Shown in pieces: positions 63,819 to 64,000 of a stretch of DNA of 64,000 bases (the stretch's first letter is position 1; the number at the start of each line of letters is the position of its first letter). Source of the stretch: Hyphococcus sp. (lineage in GTDB: Bacteria > Pseudomonadota > Alphaproteobacteria > Caulobacterales > Parvularculaceae); contig JAJFGB010000011.1 of NCBI GenBank assembly GCA_021776335.1, positions 186,001 through 250,000 on the forward strand, given 5' to 3'. Under the pieces are notes generated by a model that searched no databases, was not told the DNA's origin, and worked only from the letters and a program-made list of their open reading frames with translations. Both the position numbers and the translations under genes were made by a program.

Positions 63819-64000
63819 CTAATTTTCTACTGGCTCAAGGCGATAAATGCCGCCAGGGTCTGCATCTGTCAGAATGTAAAGATAGCCGTCGGGGCCCATG
63901 CGGACGTCTCGAATGCGCTCGTCAAGTTCCGCAAGAAGATGTTCCTGAAACAGGATGCGATCGTCGCGAAGTTCCATACGGACCAACCGCCGATCGCCAA
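63819..64000 (-). CDS. PQQ-dependent sugar dehydrogenase-like protein, C-terminal part (cut by window edge)
   Basis: Only the last 60 residues are present. They read RLVRMELRDDRILFQEHLL, then ERIRDVRMGPDGYLYILTDA and IYRLEP before the stop. The blade motif RDVRMGPDGYLYILTD near the C-terminus is typical of the soluble glucose/sorbosone dehydrogenase beta propellers (YliI/Asd family). Such proteins oxidise sugars in the periplasm with PQQ. The gene continues beyond the right edge. Confidence 0.75.
   Translation of the reverse strand, partial: GDRRLVRMELRDDRILFQEHLLAELDERIRDVRMGPDGYLYILTDADPGGIYRLEPVEN

Overview
The window is a stretch of ordinary chromosome from a moderately GC-rich Gram-negative alphaproteobacterium. 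The case rests on gene content and order: def-fmt-truA-dapE-dapD next to rmuC, obgE-nadD-rsfS-rlmH-envC-ctpA-yibQ-rppH, a five-gene F1 cluster atpHAGDC without F0 genes, ftsY-mtaB with ispZ, gshB/BON/yraN/rsmI facing an LpoA-like gene, and a FlbT homologue, a protein I know only from Alphaproteobacteria. LptFG and LolA imply an LPS outer membrane. A Hyphomonadaceae/Parvularculaceae-like lineage is plausible, but the sequence alone does not prove it. I see no rRNA, tRNA, insertion sequence, prophage or CRISPR array.

Layout. 1-4 kb: a cut GT87-type membrane protein, rmuC, and facing it a membrane-anchored protein whose C-terminal domain looks like a degenerate RmuC core. 4-9 kb: def, fmt, truA, dapE, a cupin and dapD. 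9-17 kb: a HAD nucleotidase, a double-DUF1036 exported protein, priA (one zinc site apparently lost), a Kef-type antiporter, a PagL-like deacylase and an S9 peptidase. 17.5-22.4 kb: atpHAGDC. 22.4-24 kb: a small acidic protein and a LuxR-type regulator. 24-32.6 kb: a long leftward run of cell-wall, ribosome and NAD genes with an egtD-type methyltransferase between nadD and rsfS. 32.7-35.5 kb: OYE oxidoreductase, GST and LolA. 35.5-35.7 kb: a candidate terminator-ended small RNA. 35.7-41.8 kb: an unknown acidic protein, TauE/SafE, xth, a PLP enzyme, a universal stress protein, an RNA methyltransferase, a MarR regulator with a histone-like basic tail, and a Nudix hydrolase. 41.8-48 kb: ispZ, ftsY, mtaB, a lone flbT, lptG and lptF. 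48-52.6 kb: a small glycan or glycolipid locus (polytopic membrane protein plus three glycosyltransferases). 52.6-57.4 kb: gshB, BON lipoprotein, yraN, rsmI, LpoA-like lipoprotein and DUF2721. 57.4-60 kb: rdgB, an intact subclass B1 metallo-beta-lactamase and hemW in one overlapping transcription unit. 60-61.3 kb: a compact operon of two tiny membrane peptides, DUF2975 and a Cro/CI-type HTH behind a long structured leader. 61.3-64 kb: MFS transporter, GFA protein, an exported protein of unknown role, and the C-terminus of a PQQ-type sugar dehydrogenase.

Most genes are housekeeping and tightly packed, often with 1-8 nt overlaps. The parts most worth a second look are the B1 beta-lactamase inside the rdgB-hemW unit, the RmuC/pseudo-RmuC pair, the micropeptide-DUF2975-HTH operon, the candidate small RNA with a C-rich loop, and the MarR protein with a lysine/arginine-rich tail.
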